A DNA stretch of 50,342 nt. Source: Blastocladiella britannica (taxonomy: Eukaryota > Blastocladiomycota > Blastocladiomycetes > Blastocladiales > Blastocladiaceae). A program made the position numbers and the translations under genes. Location of the stretch: assembly GCA_025349905.2 (NCBI GenBank), contig MU624571.1:1-50342 (forward strand). The letters run 5' to 3'. Under the pieces are notes generated by a model. It had not been told where the DNA came from, searched no databases, and was given only the letters and a program-made list of their open reading frames with translations. Of the stretch, positions 8,662-20,200 are shown piece by piece; the first letter of the stretch is position 1, and every line of letters starts with the position of its first letter.

Positions 8662-10862
8662 ATGTTTGCCCGCTCTGCCTCAGCGCGCCTTTTCCGTTCC
8701 TCGCCGTCCTCCATCATGTCGACTCGCGCAGTTGTACGCCGTCGGCCCGATCGCCCAGCGCCGCCATGTAAAACGTATCTAACGTAAAAAAAAAAATTTA
8801 ACAACAGTCCTCGTTCATGAAGGTCCCGCCGACCAATGTCAACCCGGCAAAGAAGCTCATGGCCCACCAGCTGACGATGCCAAAGCTGCCGGTGCCGACG
8901 CTGAAGGAGACGCTGGACAAGTACCTTGTCACGGTGCGCCCTCTGCTCAGCGACAGCGAGTACGCGAGCACCGAGGCGGCGGTGCGCGATTTCGCGCGTC
9001 CCGGGGGCGCCGGCGAGAAGCTCCAGCAGCGGCTCGAGCGCCGCGCCGCCACCGAGGAGACGTCGTGGCTGCACAACTGGTGGACGTCGTACGCGTACAT
9101 GGGGTACCGCGATCCGGTGGTGATCAACGTCAACTACTTTTTCCAGTTCGAGGACGTCAAGGCCGTCAAGAACCAGACCACCCGCGCCGCGCAGATCGTG
9201 CAGGCAGTGCGCACGTTCCGCGACCAGGTCGTGAGCCAGGATCTGCCGCCCGAGACTGCTCGCGGCCAGCCCCTGTGCTCGATCCAGTATAACTGTACGT
9301 CATGTATTTTTTGGATGTGGTGCCGTGCGGTGCTGCGGTTGGTTGGGGAACGGTGGGCCGGCTTGCCAAAAAAATTAGAGTTGATTGCCCACTCACCAAA
9401 AAAAAAAAAACGAAAACAGATCTGTTCAACTCGTGCCGCATTCCCGTCAAGCCGGACGACCTGCCCGCGACCTTTAATCCCGCGCGCAACAACCACATTG
9501 TCGTGGTGCGCAAGAACCAGTTCTACACCTTTGACGTGATCCACCCGAACGGCAAGCCGCTCTCGACTGCCGAGATCCAGGCGTATGTATTCCTTTTCTT
9601 GTCTGCGGAGTGTTTAAAGTCAGGATCGGCACTCACTGCAAAAACAAAAAAACAAAAAATGGAAAAATATGAACCGCAGTCAACTCGACCGGATTGTGGC
9701 GGCCGCTGGCACCACGCCCGCGCTACCGATTGGCGCCCTGACGACCGAAAACCGCGATGTGTGGACGGATGCGCGGGCCAAGATCATGACCCTCGACCCT
9801 ACCAACGCGCACTCGCTTGAGCGCATCGAGTCGTCGCTGTTTGCCCTGTGCCTGGACGACACGGCGCCCGTGACGCGCGAGGAGGTTGGCCGGGCGCTGT
9901 GGCACGGCGACGGCCGCAACCGCTGGTTCGACAAGTCCCTGCAGTTTGTGGTGTTTGCCAACGGCAAGGCCGGGTTCAACGGCGAGCACTCGATGATGGA
10001 CGCCACGCCCACGGGCCGCCTGTGCGAGTGGGTCCTTGACTCGCTCGCCAAAGGCCGCATCGACCACGGTCCCGCGGGAGCCCAGCAAGCGTCGCTGCCG
10101 GCGCCCGAGCACGTGCACATCAAGATCGACGCCGAAATCGCGGGGACCGTGCGCGCGGCCGAGCAGCAGTTTGACGCGGTGGTGGCCGCGCACGACCTGC
10201 AAGTGCTCGCGTACGACGGGTATGGCAAGGGCCTGATCAAGACCTTTGGCGTGTCCCCGGACGCGTACGTGCAGCTGGCGCTCCAGCTCGCGTACTTCAA
10301 GCAGTACGGCGTGTGCCGCGCGACCTACGAGTCGGCGCAGACCCGCAAGTTTGCGTACGGCCGCACCGAGACGGGCCGCTCGGTGTCGTCCGAGTCGGTG
10401 GCGTTTGTCAAGGCCATGAGCGACCCGTCGGCCACGGCCGGCGATCGCGTCACCAAGGCGCTGGCGGCAATTGCATACCACGGCAAGTACATGAAGGACG
10501 CGTCCGAGGGCCGCGGCGTCGACCGCCACCTGCTGGGCCTACGCCTGCTGATCCAGGACGGCGAGGAGAAGCCGGCGCTGTTCCAGGACCAGGCGTACGC
10601 CAAATCGTGCCACTGGAACATGTCCACGTCGCAGCTGACCAGCGAGTACTATGATGGCTACGGGTGGGGCGAGGTGGTTGCCGACGGGTATGGCCTGGCG
10701 TACATGATCAAGGAGCGCTCGGTGCACGTCAACATTGTGTCGCGTCACCTCGACAACCAGCAGTTCCGCCACCACCTGACGGAGGCGCTTCAGGAAATGC
10801 GTACCGCGTTCGAGGCCGTGAAGCCCGGTAACGGTGCCAACCCTGCCAAGGCTAAGCTGTAA
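8662..10862 (+). CDS. CAT2: Carnitine O-acetyltransferase, predicted mitochondrial and peroxisomal
   Basis: Moves acetyl groups between CoA and carnitine so acetyl units can cross organelle membranes. Exons 8662-8733, 8808-9294, 9420-9582 and 9680-10862 sum to 1905 nt (634 aa), the usual length. Family blocks in order: LPVPTLKETLDKYL, WWTSYAYMGYRDPVV, SIQYNYLFNSCRIP (across intron 2), catalytic His near residue 344 in GFNGEHSMMDATPT, and the C-terminal STSQL and DGYG motifs. Exon 1 encodes MFARSASARLFRSSPSS, an Arg/Ser-rich, acid-free stretch typical of a mitochondrial presequence; the protein ends in AKL, a type 1 peroxisomal signal. A second in-frame ATG (8716) in exon 1, or the ATG at 8817 in exon 2, would give forms without the presequence, as in yeast CAT2. 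Intron 2 carries a 13-base A run before its acceptor. Confidence 0.95.
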
Positions 10863-11013
10863 GGTAAAGTTTACCTTTTCATTTTGCTGCATAAATTTTT
10901 TCTCCCCATCTTTTACAATTTTGTGTGAGCTGCACATCGCCGTATTTGAATGCATCCTCTTTCGTGAAATCATTTCTCTTTGAGTTTCCCTTTTCCCCTT
11001 TTTTACTCCTTGG

Positions 11014-11395
11014 ATGGATCCTTTCCTGGAACGGTAAAACTGACTGGAAATTTATGATACAGAAGCGCCTTTTCACATTTTGAATACCCGAGGAAAAGGG
11101 ATCACTGATCCTTGTAAAATTTTGATTTGTATTGGACAGGGATCCTTGGACGCAAGGAAGCCAGATGATGGGGACGCCAGAAGTGACCCCATCCCCATCG
11201 CCGACACGGAGTCCACTGTCACTTGGGGCCGAAACCATGGCGAGCCTGGGTTTGGCACGCATGCGCCTGCAAGCGTCTTCATCGTCGGCGGGCGAGCTCT
11301 CACCGGTCGGATCAGCGCCACCGAGTCCACTGCAGGCAGCGCTTGGCATCAGCGGCAGCAAGGGTGATTCGGTTCCTCGCCTCCAACAGATTTAG
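11014..11395 (+). CDS. Possible small spliced gene, Ser/Pro-rich 91-aa protein
   Basis: Between the acetyltransferase stop and the chitin synthase start a short ATG exon (11014-11033, MDPFLE) and a GT..AG intron (11034-11139, ending TTGGACAG) join in frame to an open stretch ending at 11395. The product would be 91 aa, rich in Ser/Pro/Thr with repeated SP sites (TPEVTPSPSPTRSP, SPVGSAPPSP). Third-position GC in the second exon is like that of neighbouring genes. No family recognised. Splicing is inferred only from consensus and frame, and the stretch could instead be UTR sequence. Confidence 0.33.
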
Positions 11396-11523
11396 ATTTT
11401 AGCTGTCAAAAGCCACAGCCTGGATGTTGACATGTAGTAGATTCTTCCTCTTTGCAGTGTATAATAATTCGTCCCGCCCAGAAGCAGTAGTTGTAATTAA
11501 GGGACTACGTACTAAACACCACC

Positions 11524-14500
11524 ATGTCGGCCCAGCATCAGCAGCCACAGCCGGCCCACGGCGCCGCTGCCACCGACAATGTCGACATGTTTGACTCGCA
11601 CGGCAACTCGTCCCTTCTGCCATCGCACGTTGGCTATGCCATGCAGCAGGCGGCCCTCGCGCACCACTCGTCCACCAACCTGGCTGGGATGGCTGCTGCC
11701 GCCACCGGTTCTGCCTCTGCCGCAGCAACAACCCCCGACGGAGAGGTGGCGCCGCCGGCAATGGAAAAGCGCGCCAAACGCAAAAAGGACCGCAAGTCGG
11801 TGTCGACTTCGGCCGCCGCAGCTCCGGGCCTGCCATTCGAGCCGCCCGCGACGGCCACTTCGGCCCACTTCTCGCACACGTCACAGCAGAACACCTCCCC
11901 GACCGCCGTCAGCACCGAGCGCGAGGCCCGCCGCGAGGCCAAACGCCGCGCTCGCAAGTCTGTTGCGGCGACGACCACTGCTGGTGTTGCCGCATCGTCG
12001 TCAATGGCAGAGCTCCCGGATTACGAGGACGAGCCGCTCGCGGTCGCGCAAAAGCGCCGGTCGGTTGCAATGTCGCTCTCGGGCGCCTCCACTGGCCCCG
12101 ACACACCACTTTCGCGCTCTACCGCGCCCCCGCCGATGCCTGCCGGCACCTACTACGACGACGATGGCCTTCCAATTGCCGTCTCGGAGCGCCGCAAGTC
12201 GCTATACTCGGACCATCGCATGTCGGTCGCGTCCTTTAGCTCAGAGACCGGCCTCTTTTCGCCCCCGCCGCCGTCCGTGTTTGCCCCTGCGACACCGTCG
12301 TCGCTGATGCCCTCCGGAAGTTCCATCAGCGGCTCCGCTGCCGGCGGTGCGCGCGGATCCGTGTATGGCCCTGGCACTGGTGCCTACCAGATGCACCCCG
12401 TTGGCGGTGACCGGCCCATGTCCAACGGCATCACATTTGCCGCTGATGCTCCCGGCGCGCACTCCTCGTACCAGCACCAGCAGCAGCAGCAGCAACAACA
12501 GCAACAGCCCGGCTCACCGGCTTCACTCACGCCTCCTGGCGAATCCACGTTTGCCAAGCTCACGCGCAAGCTCTCTGGTATTACTATATCCTTTTTTTCT
12601 TCTTTATTTGGACCAGACAATAACTGTACGCCATGTAAAAATAGGCCGCCGACGCATGCCAGGCCCCACGCATGGACCCTCGCCTGGCCTCCCCTCGCCC
12701 AGCGATATCGAAACTGCGCATCCCAACGCAATGCACCGGAAACGGTCTCTGGTGCGCCGTGACCGCGCGCCGCCGTCCGCCGCTGGCTACGGCGCGCGCA
12801 ACACTGTCGTCCCACCGTACGGACAAGATCCGGCGGCCATGGTTTCACCCGCTGCGACTGGCGGCTACTACGACATGCGCCGGGCCATGAACGCTAGTGC
12901 CAACGGCGCAGCAGCACCCCCGCCGCCGCCGCCGCCGGCGCCCAACAATGGCCCCATTCCCCCGTCCATTTCCCGCCGCCCAGTGATGCCCAACGCCAAC
13001 GAGCTCGATTTTGCCCCGCCGCAAACCTCCTGCCGCCGCTGGTGGATCATCTTTAGCACCATTGTCACCTTCTACGTCCCGACGCCGCTAATGCGCATGT
13101 TCGGCATGACTGACCCGGAGGTGCAACAGGCGTGGCGCGAAAAGATTGCGCTCGTGACAATCATTGTCCTTATGATGCTGCTGCTCGGATTCTTGACGTT
13201 TGCGCTCCAAGCAGTGCTGTGCCCGCCAGAGTCGTCGGGCCTGGACGTGGACCAGCTTGGTGCCGGCAACGTGGTCATCAACGGCTTCGCGTTCGATGTG
13301 TCCACGTACAACCACAACTTCAACAGCGCACACGGCCAGTTCCCGTTCGAGCGCATCAACGGTGAAGACATTGCGCGCTCGCAGCGCGACCTCTCGTTCA
13401 TGTTCCAAAACGAGTATGCGCTGCTGCCCGACTGCATGACCGCGTTTGGCCCGACGTTCCTGAGCCCCAAGGGCACGTTGTTCCCGTGCACCATTGGTGG
13501 CGTCGCGGAATCCTCGGCCACCTCGTACGGGTCGTACCCGCGCGCGTACTGCCACGCCAACACGAACCTGCTCGTCGGCGATGTGCAGAGCTTTGTCTCG
13601 GCCGGCAAGCGCAAGGCGCTCTATGTGACGTGGGAAGCGCTCGAGGACCCGGACAACCACTACATTGCCTTTAACGGCGATGTGATTGACCTCAACGTGC
13701 TAAGCAAGATCACCAAGCCGATCGACTGGACGAACGTGCAGGGTATCAACGTCAATGACGTCTTCCAGCGGTACCGCAATGCGGACGCGTCCATGTACTT
13801 TGCTTCCAACTCCACCATGGTGTCCATTGGCAAGTGCCTGTCGTCGGTGGCGCGCATTGGAACCCTCGACTCGACCACCATGGGGTGCTTGACGTCACAG
13901 GTGGTCCAGTACCTGTCGCTGCTGGTGATTGTGTCGCTGGTGCTCTGCCGATTCATCATGGCGCTCATTTTCCGGTGGATCATCTCGCCCAAGCTCGGCC
14001 GCCGCCTCGATGTCGACGAGAAGCGCGCCATGCTCCGCCTGCGCAATGCCCGCGAGCGCGACGCGTCCCTCTTTTCCGGCCGCACCGCCTCGGTCAACGC
14101 TGGCGGTGGCGCCGGCAAGCACTACTCGATGGTCATGGGCGATGGATCGCCGCGCCTGGGCTACTCGGACTCGTCCTCCACACTGGGTGGAAACGGTGGT
14201 GCGTACATCCAGGACCCGATGACGGCGTCGCCCAAGCTCGCACCAGAGACCCGGTCGGTCCGGTCCATGGCGTCGCACGATGCCCTTGGCGGCAGCAACC
14301 GTGGCTCGTTCATTGGCGCGCCTCGCCGCGCTTCTGCCCTGATGGGCAACTCTGCGTACCTGACGGGACTTCCGGATCCGGATATTTCAGCCGAGGAGGT
14401 CATGCATTCGATCCTGCTGGTGACGTGTTACTCGGAGGACGAGCAGGGGATTCGCACCACGCTCAACTCGCTGGCCGCCACCGCGTACCTCGACACGCAC

Positions 14501-16255
14501 AAGCTCATGTTTGTGATTGCCGACGGAATCATCATGGGTCACGGCAACGACAAGTCCACGCCCGAAATCATTGTCTCGATGATGGAAAAGGACCCGACGT
14601 TCCCCGAGGTACCCAAGCCGTACTCGTATGTGGCCATTGCCGAGGGAACCAAGCGTCACAACGTGCGTTCTTAAATTTTTTTTTTCTTTTATATTGTTGA
14701 ATCTCACTGTATTGTCTTGTTCAGATGGCTGCTGTCCACGCCGGCTACTACAACTACGAGGGTCACCGTGTCCCGATGGTGGTTGTCGTCAAGTGCGGCG
14801 GCCCCGAGGAAAAGGATATGCCCAAGCCCGGTAACCGCGGCAAGCGTGACTCCCAGATTGTGCTCATGTCGTTCTTGCAAAAGGTCATGTTTGACGAGCG
14901 CATGACGCCGCTCGAGTACGACTTGTTCCAAAAGATCCACAAGGTCGCGCGCGTGACTCCGGACGCATACGGTTCGTATCAATAATTCTTGTTATTTTCC
15001 GGAATCTGACTTTTCTTTTTTAAAAATAGAAATGGTGCTCATGGTCGACGCCGATACCGCCGTGGCAACCGACTCGCTGGAACGCATGGTGGCCTGCTTT
15101 GCGCGCGACCCGTCCGTGATGGGTCTCTGCGGCGAGACGCAGATCGAAAACAAGTGGGGCTCGCCCACCACCATGATCCAGGTGTTCGAGTACTACATTT
15201 CGCACCACCTGGCCAAGGCATTCGAGTCCGTGTTTGGCGGTGTGACGTGCTTGCCCGGGTGCTTTTGCGCGTACCGCATCAAGGTTCCCAAGTCGGACCG
15301 CCACTGGGTGCCCATTTTGGCCAACCCGGACGTGGTTGACCAGTACCAGGAGAACGTGGTAGATACGCTGCACAAGAAAAATCTGCTTCTTTTGGGCGAG
15401 GACCGGTACCTCACGACGCTGATGCTCAAGACGTTCCCGAAGCGCAAGATGATGTTTGTTCCGCAGGCGACCTGTGTCACGACCGTCCCCGACTCGTTCA
15501 GCGTCTTACTGTCGCAGCGCCGCCGATGGATCAACTCGACGATCCACAACTTGCTGGAACTGGTGCTCGTCAAAGATCTGTGTGGGACGTTCTGCATTTC
15601 GATGCAATTCGTCATTTTCATGGAGCTGATTGGTACCGTGGTGCTGCCCGCGGCCATCTCGTTCACCATCTACCTGATTGTGATTTCGTTCCTCACCACG
15701 CCCGTGCCGGTGATTCCGCTGATCTTGCTGGGCCTCATTCTGGGTTTGCCGGGTATCTTGATTATCCTGACCACCCGCAAGGTCGAGTTTTTGTTTTGGA
15801 TGGTGGTGTACTTGTTCTCGCTGCCCGTTTGGAACTTTGTATTGCCCACTTATGGTATGCCTTTTTCTTCTTTTTGTCTTTGTGTTAAAGCTGTCTAACT
15901 CTTCAAAACATTACAGCATTCTGGCACTTTGATGACTTTTCATGGGGCGCAACGCGCATGGTAGCAGGCGCCGGAGCCAAGGATGGCCATGGTGACGACG
16001 ATGGCGAGTTTGATTCGTCCAAGATCATCATGAAGCGCTGTACGTTCTTGTCATTTTTATTCATCTTCAAATACATGCTCACCCCTGAATAAAGATGCCG
16101 AGTGGGAACAAATCAAGCAAAAAGCTATTGCCCAAGCGCTCCAAACTGCGGCCCAGCAGCACGCGATCCCCATGCACATGGGTCGCCAGTCGATGGCGTA
16201 CTATGGGGTGGAGAACCAGTTGGTGGCTCGCGGCGGTCAAGAGTACACGGCGTAA
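11524..16255 (+). CDS. CHS3: Chitin synthase, class IV (Chs3) type with cytochrome b5-like region
   Basis: Plasma-membrane family 2 glycosyltransferase polymerising GlcNAc from UDP-GlcNAc into chitin. Six exons (11524-12577, 12645-14662, 14725-14971, 15030-15854, 15917-16039, 16095-16255) give 1475 aa in frame; ATG context CCACCATG. A ~470-residue disordered head carries basic RRKS-type sites and a CAG-rich Gln run. Two membrane segments follow (about 480-545), then a cytochrome b5-like stretch ([15 protein letters not shown] and on), another membrane segment near 780, and the catalytic region with the metal-binding DAD of MVDADTAV (near 1112), CLPGCF (near 1180), GEDRYLTTL (near 1229) and QRRRW (near 1269). 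Several C-terminal membrane helices follow. No myosin motor is fused, which excludes class V/VII. Intact. Confidence 0.95.
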
Positions 16256-16556
16256 TTCGTTGGGATCCTACTTTTTTTTCGGTGTATTTCATCTCATTTT
16301 GCTATATAAATATACGTATACTTGCAAGGCTCGACCTGAAATGAATTGTCTGGTCGTCCGGCGCCGTTCATTTTCTCCAGAAGTACAAAAATAATATTTC
16401 GTGGCATCACCACTTTGGTATACGCCACTTTTAATGCAGTCGACATCACCCACACCGAGCCGCCGCCGCAAGCAATAGCGCTGGTCTGGTCAAAACTGAA
16501 TAAAGAGGCCGGGCAGACGCCGATCCCTTTCTCTTCAAGAAGAAGACGAAAACAAA

Positions 16557-17120
16557 ATGACCTCCACCATGTCGTACCACCATCTGGCGGACCTCCCGAC
16601 CCACTACGCGGCGGAGTCGTCCGAGTACCACCGCCCAGCGCGATTTGTGGCCGAGCCGTCGGTTCCGGCTGCGCTCATGATGTGCTCGTCGCGCGCAGTG
16701 CAACAGCACCTGCCACCGCCGCCACCTTTGGCTGCCCGGTTCAACGACGACCCGTTCGAGCTCGGGTACTTGGCAGCCATTGCCCCTCGGTTCCTCCAAA
16801 CCGCGTCGGCCGTGCTTGCAACGCCCCCATCGCTCTCGGCAACTGGGATGAACGTCTGCGCGCAAATCCGACCTGCCGCGGCCGCCGACCGGATTGCCAT
16901 GATCCAGCGACACCTGGTTCCCGTCCACCGCGTCCACCCTCAAAATCACGCGTTGCCAAGCCGACCCTTGACGGCGATGCCAGTGGTGCATCACGCAACA
17001 ATGCCGCCGCCGCCGACCGTTCCCGACTGGACATGGTCGCGCCCCGCACCGCCATTGCCGCTGCCATCGCGTCGGGTGCGGCGAACCATTGCCGACGTTG
17101 GCGTTGCTGTCCATGCATGA
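16557..17120 (+). CDS. Orphan Pro/Ala-rich protein, 187 aa
   Basis: Single exon starting in a good context (AAAACAAAATGACC), with another Met five codons in. Third-position GC is high throughout, unlike the competing frames, which supports coding. The product is Pro/Ala/His-rich with proline runs (PPPPPLA, PPPPTVPDW) and a basic tail (LPSRRVRRTIADVGV); no signal peptide, membrane segment or known domain. A second frame on this strand is also open, so a splice event downstream cannot be excluded. It ends convergently 174 bp from the TRA1 stop; this gap holds AT-rich sequence with a TATATATA string near 17268. Confidence 0.6.
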   Translation: MTSTMSYHHLADLPTHYAAESSEYHRPARFVAEPSVPAALMMCSSRAVQQHLPPPPPLAARFNDDPFELGYLAAIAPRFLQTASAVLATPPSLSATGMNVCAQIRPAAAADRIAMIQRHLVPVHRVHPQNHALPSRPLTAMPVVHHATMPPPPTVPDWTWSRPAPPLPLPSRRVRRTIADVGVAVHA

Positions 17121-17294
17121 TCTTGTTCTGATCGCGTTTTTCGTTCATGTTCATTTTTCATTCATGGCAGCTTCCAAGATCATCCTCCCCCTGCATTCCG
17201 AAATGGGAAAGTACACCACATATACATGTAGTACATTAGATAAAAGTAAATTTTTTTTACACGATGATATATATAAAGGCGACAACAGACGTGT

Positions 17295-20200
17295 CTACAA
17301 GAAGGGCATCCACAGCACACTCATCTCGGCCAGGTTATGCGGGTTAGTGGCGCGCGACACGAGCTCCAGCAGCGGCTTGTTAACGGGCTCCACCTTATCA
17401 GGGTCAGCAGCCGGGTCCGACGCGGCCACGTAATTCTCGACCAGCTTGTGCATGCGGCCAATCACCGCCCGGCAGTTCTCCTGCACCTTGGTGGCCACGG
17501 CGGCGTCGTCGAGCGCCATCCCGGCCTGCGCCGACCATGACAGCACGTCGTCGCGCACAATCACCCGCAAGTAGTCCTCGACCACCGTGGCCGGTTTGGG
17601 CCCGACAATGTCCACCGTCAGCGCCTTGGCGATCGCCAGCACGCAGGCCGAGAACGGGCCGTCGATGCCATTCAAGGTCATAAAATGCTGCAGCGCCGGC
17701 GTCAGTCGGAACGGGACCGGTTCCTGGGTCTGGATCACCACATTATCCATGGACGGCAGCGCTTCCGACATCCACATGTGGCCGGTCCCCAGCGACAGGT
17801 GGATCGACTGCGGTAACCGCGCCGCGATCGCCATCGTGTACGATAGGAAACTGAGCACCGCCATCTGCTTGCACACGTGCTTGCGCATCATCCACACGTC
17901 CGACTGCGCCGTCAGGTGCTCGGCAATGTACCGCTCCACCAGGTCCACGGGCGCAAACTGCCGGCCAATCGACTCCAAAATCGCCATCTTGCCCGCCGTG
18001 TCGGTCAAGCCCCGCTCCTGCAGCTGCGAGAGATAGTACATGACCACGTGGTCGCTGGGCACCTCGAGCTTCTTGCAATGCGCGGCCCAGATCTGTTCCA
18101 GCGAAACGCCCGTTGGGTCGTGCGCAATCATGCGCGCGTGACCCGCCAACGGCACGACCGTCGGGAACTGGAACTGCAACCCACGTTTCCGCGACTCGAC
18201 ACTGGCGTCCAGGAGCCCGTTAAAGTAATTAAACAGCTGAATCACCCGCTCCTCGCGCCGGCACTGCCGCGGCGCCGGCTGCTGGATCAAGAACGAGTGC
18301 GCGGTGCCGTCGTTGGCCACAATCTCGATCCCGCGGCGCGTGTCGCCGTCGCGGCGCATGCGGCGAATCTCGGGGCGGAACCGCGTGATCTTGAGGAACA
18401 TGTGCGGGCTATCGACCAGCTGCAACGACTGTCCCGGGATATCCACTGTGTCGAACCGGTGGTGGTCAAATTCAATCAACAGCCGCGGTAAATGGTCTTG
18501 CGACCGGTACGAGTCAATTTCACGCTGTAACTCGTCGCGCCAGATGCGCATGCGGTCAATGCGAACCAGTGGATCGGCGGGAGGCGCCACGTCTTGCTGG
18601 AACCGCTCCATGAACGGCGACAGCGCCGGCGACTGGCTCATGAGGCTGGTAAAGTTGGCCATGCGCGCCACTCCGACCGGAGGCGCCGGCGGCTGCCCGT
18701 CCACGCGAGGTACCGCCAAGCTGGCACACACGTCCTCAATCATGCCGTTCAGGTTCGCCACCAACAGCCGGTACATGTCCTCTTGCGGCGTCGGCTTGAC
18801 CCGGTCCACCAGCGTCTGGACCATCATCTCCATCGACAACACCAGGAGCGGCGTGGACGATTTGAGCGCCATGTGCACCTCGTCCAAGTCGTGCTTCAGC
18901 AGCTGCGCCGCAGAGCCATTGTCCTGCGCATACACTTCGTCGCGGAACGTGCGCAAGTGCAAATGCAGCGCTTGTGGGTAGTGCTGAGCAATCTGGTTCA
19001 GAATCACCTTGGCCGGCTCGCGCGTGTGCGACGCCACTAGCATGTTGAGAAGTTGCGGAATGAACGACACCCACTTCCAGGGCATCCACGCGTCGCGGTA
19101 CTCGGTAAACTGGGTCGAGAGCGTCTGCTGCTTGGTTCGGTCCTGGTTGACTAATAGCCACAGGACCTTGGCCACGAACCGGCGCGAGCGCTTCACGTCC
19201 TTGGACTTGGAGATCACCGCCAAGTAGCACATAAGCGCATCTCCGGCCGGGTTGTGCTTATCGTCCACGTCCATCGCCGACGACGACGTGTCCAGCGGGA
19301 TCCGCTGCTCGTACCACTGGCCCCATGATGCCCACACTTTCGGGAGCTTTGGGTCCTGTCCCGCGCCCTCGTGGAACGCGCCGAGTGCCAGCACGTCGTT
19401 CTTGAGCATCGAATAAAACTGTGCCTGCAGCACGTTGAATTCGGCCTTTTGCGAGTCGGAAAAGAAGGACAGGTTGGTGCTGCGGAGCGTGTTGAGGCCC
19501 TCCTCATACTCGTTCGGGTCCGTCAAATTGCACTTGACCGACTCGCGGATCTTGAGGAACGCCTCTTGAATCTCAATGTTGGGCAGCGTGTAAATCTTTG
19601 GCAGGTACGTTGCGCACACCGACTTGAGTCCGTGATGGCGAGCGGCATTCGAGAACCGGTTGATGATCCATGCCGTCTCGTGGTAGCCCCGGAACGCGGC
19701 CGCATTGTTGAACGAGCCGCCACCGCCGCCATTCGCGGCCGCGGCAGCAGCAGCGGCGGCGGCGGCACCACCACCCGTTGCCGCTCCATTGCCAGCGCTG
19801 GGAGCTCCGGCCGCAATCGGGTAGTAGGTGCGGTTGATAGCCCCAAAGACAATCTGCCGCCACGCCACCAAATCGCTCCACAGGTTCATGTCGTCCCACA
19901 CGTTGGGGAGCCGCTCGCGCCAGTTGTTGAGGGTCGTCTTTTGGCACTTGGCCTCCTCCTGGTACGTGTCCACGTTGGTCTTGGCCAGGGACTGGAAAAT
20001 GGTCAGCGTCTCACTCAGCTCCACAAACTGCTGAAAGTGCGCCAGCAGCGGAATGTGCGAGTCGCTGACGGCGCGCGGGAGCTGGTGCCACTGCTTGAGT
20101 GCCAGCTGGACCCCCTCTTCGCAAATCGACAGGAACTCGGCTGTGCGCGCCGGCTCGTCCAGGGCTTTACGCTCGTAGATCCGGTTCAAGGACATGATCG

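Noticed and set aside
11524..16255. Chitin synthase with myosin motor (class V/VII)
   Set aside because: The N-terminus is low-complexity without a P-loop or switch motifs; the myosin gene at 34974-38713 is separate.
16346..17131. Alternative 261-codon frame over the orphan gene at 16557
   Set aside because: It has no good start context and poorer third-position GC in its first half; the 16557 frame has a clean start.
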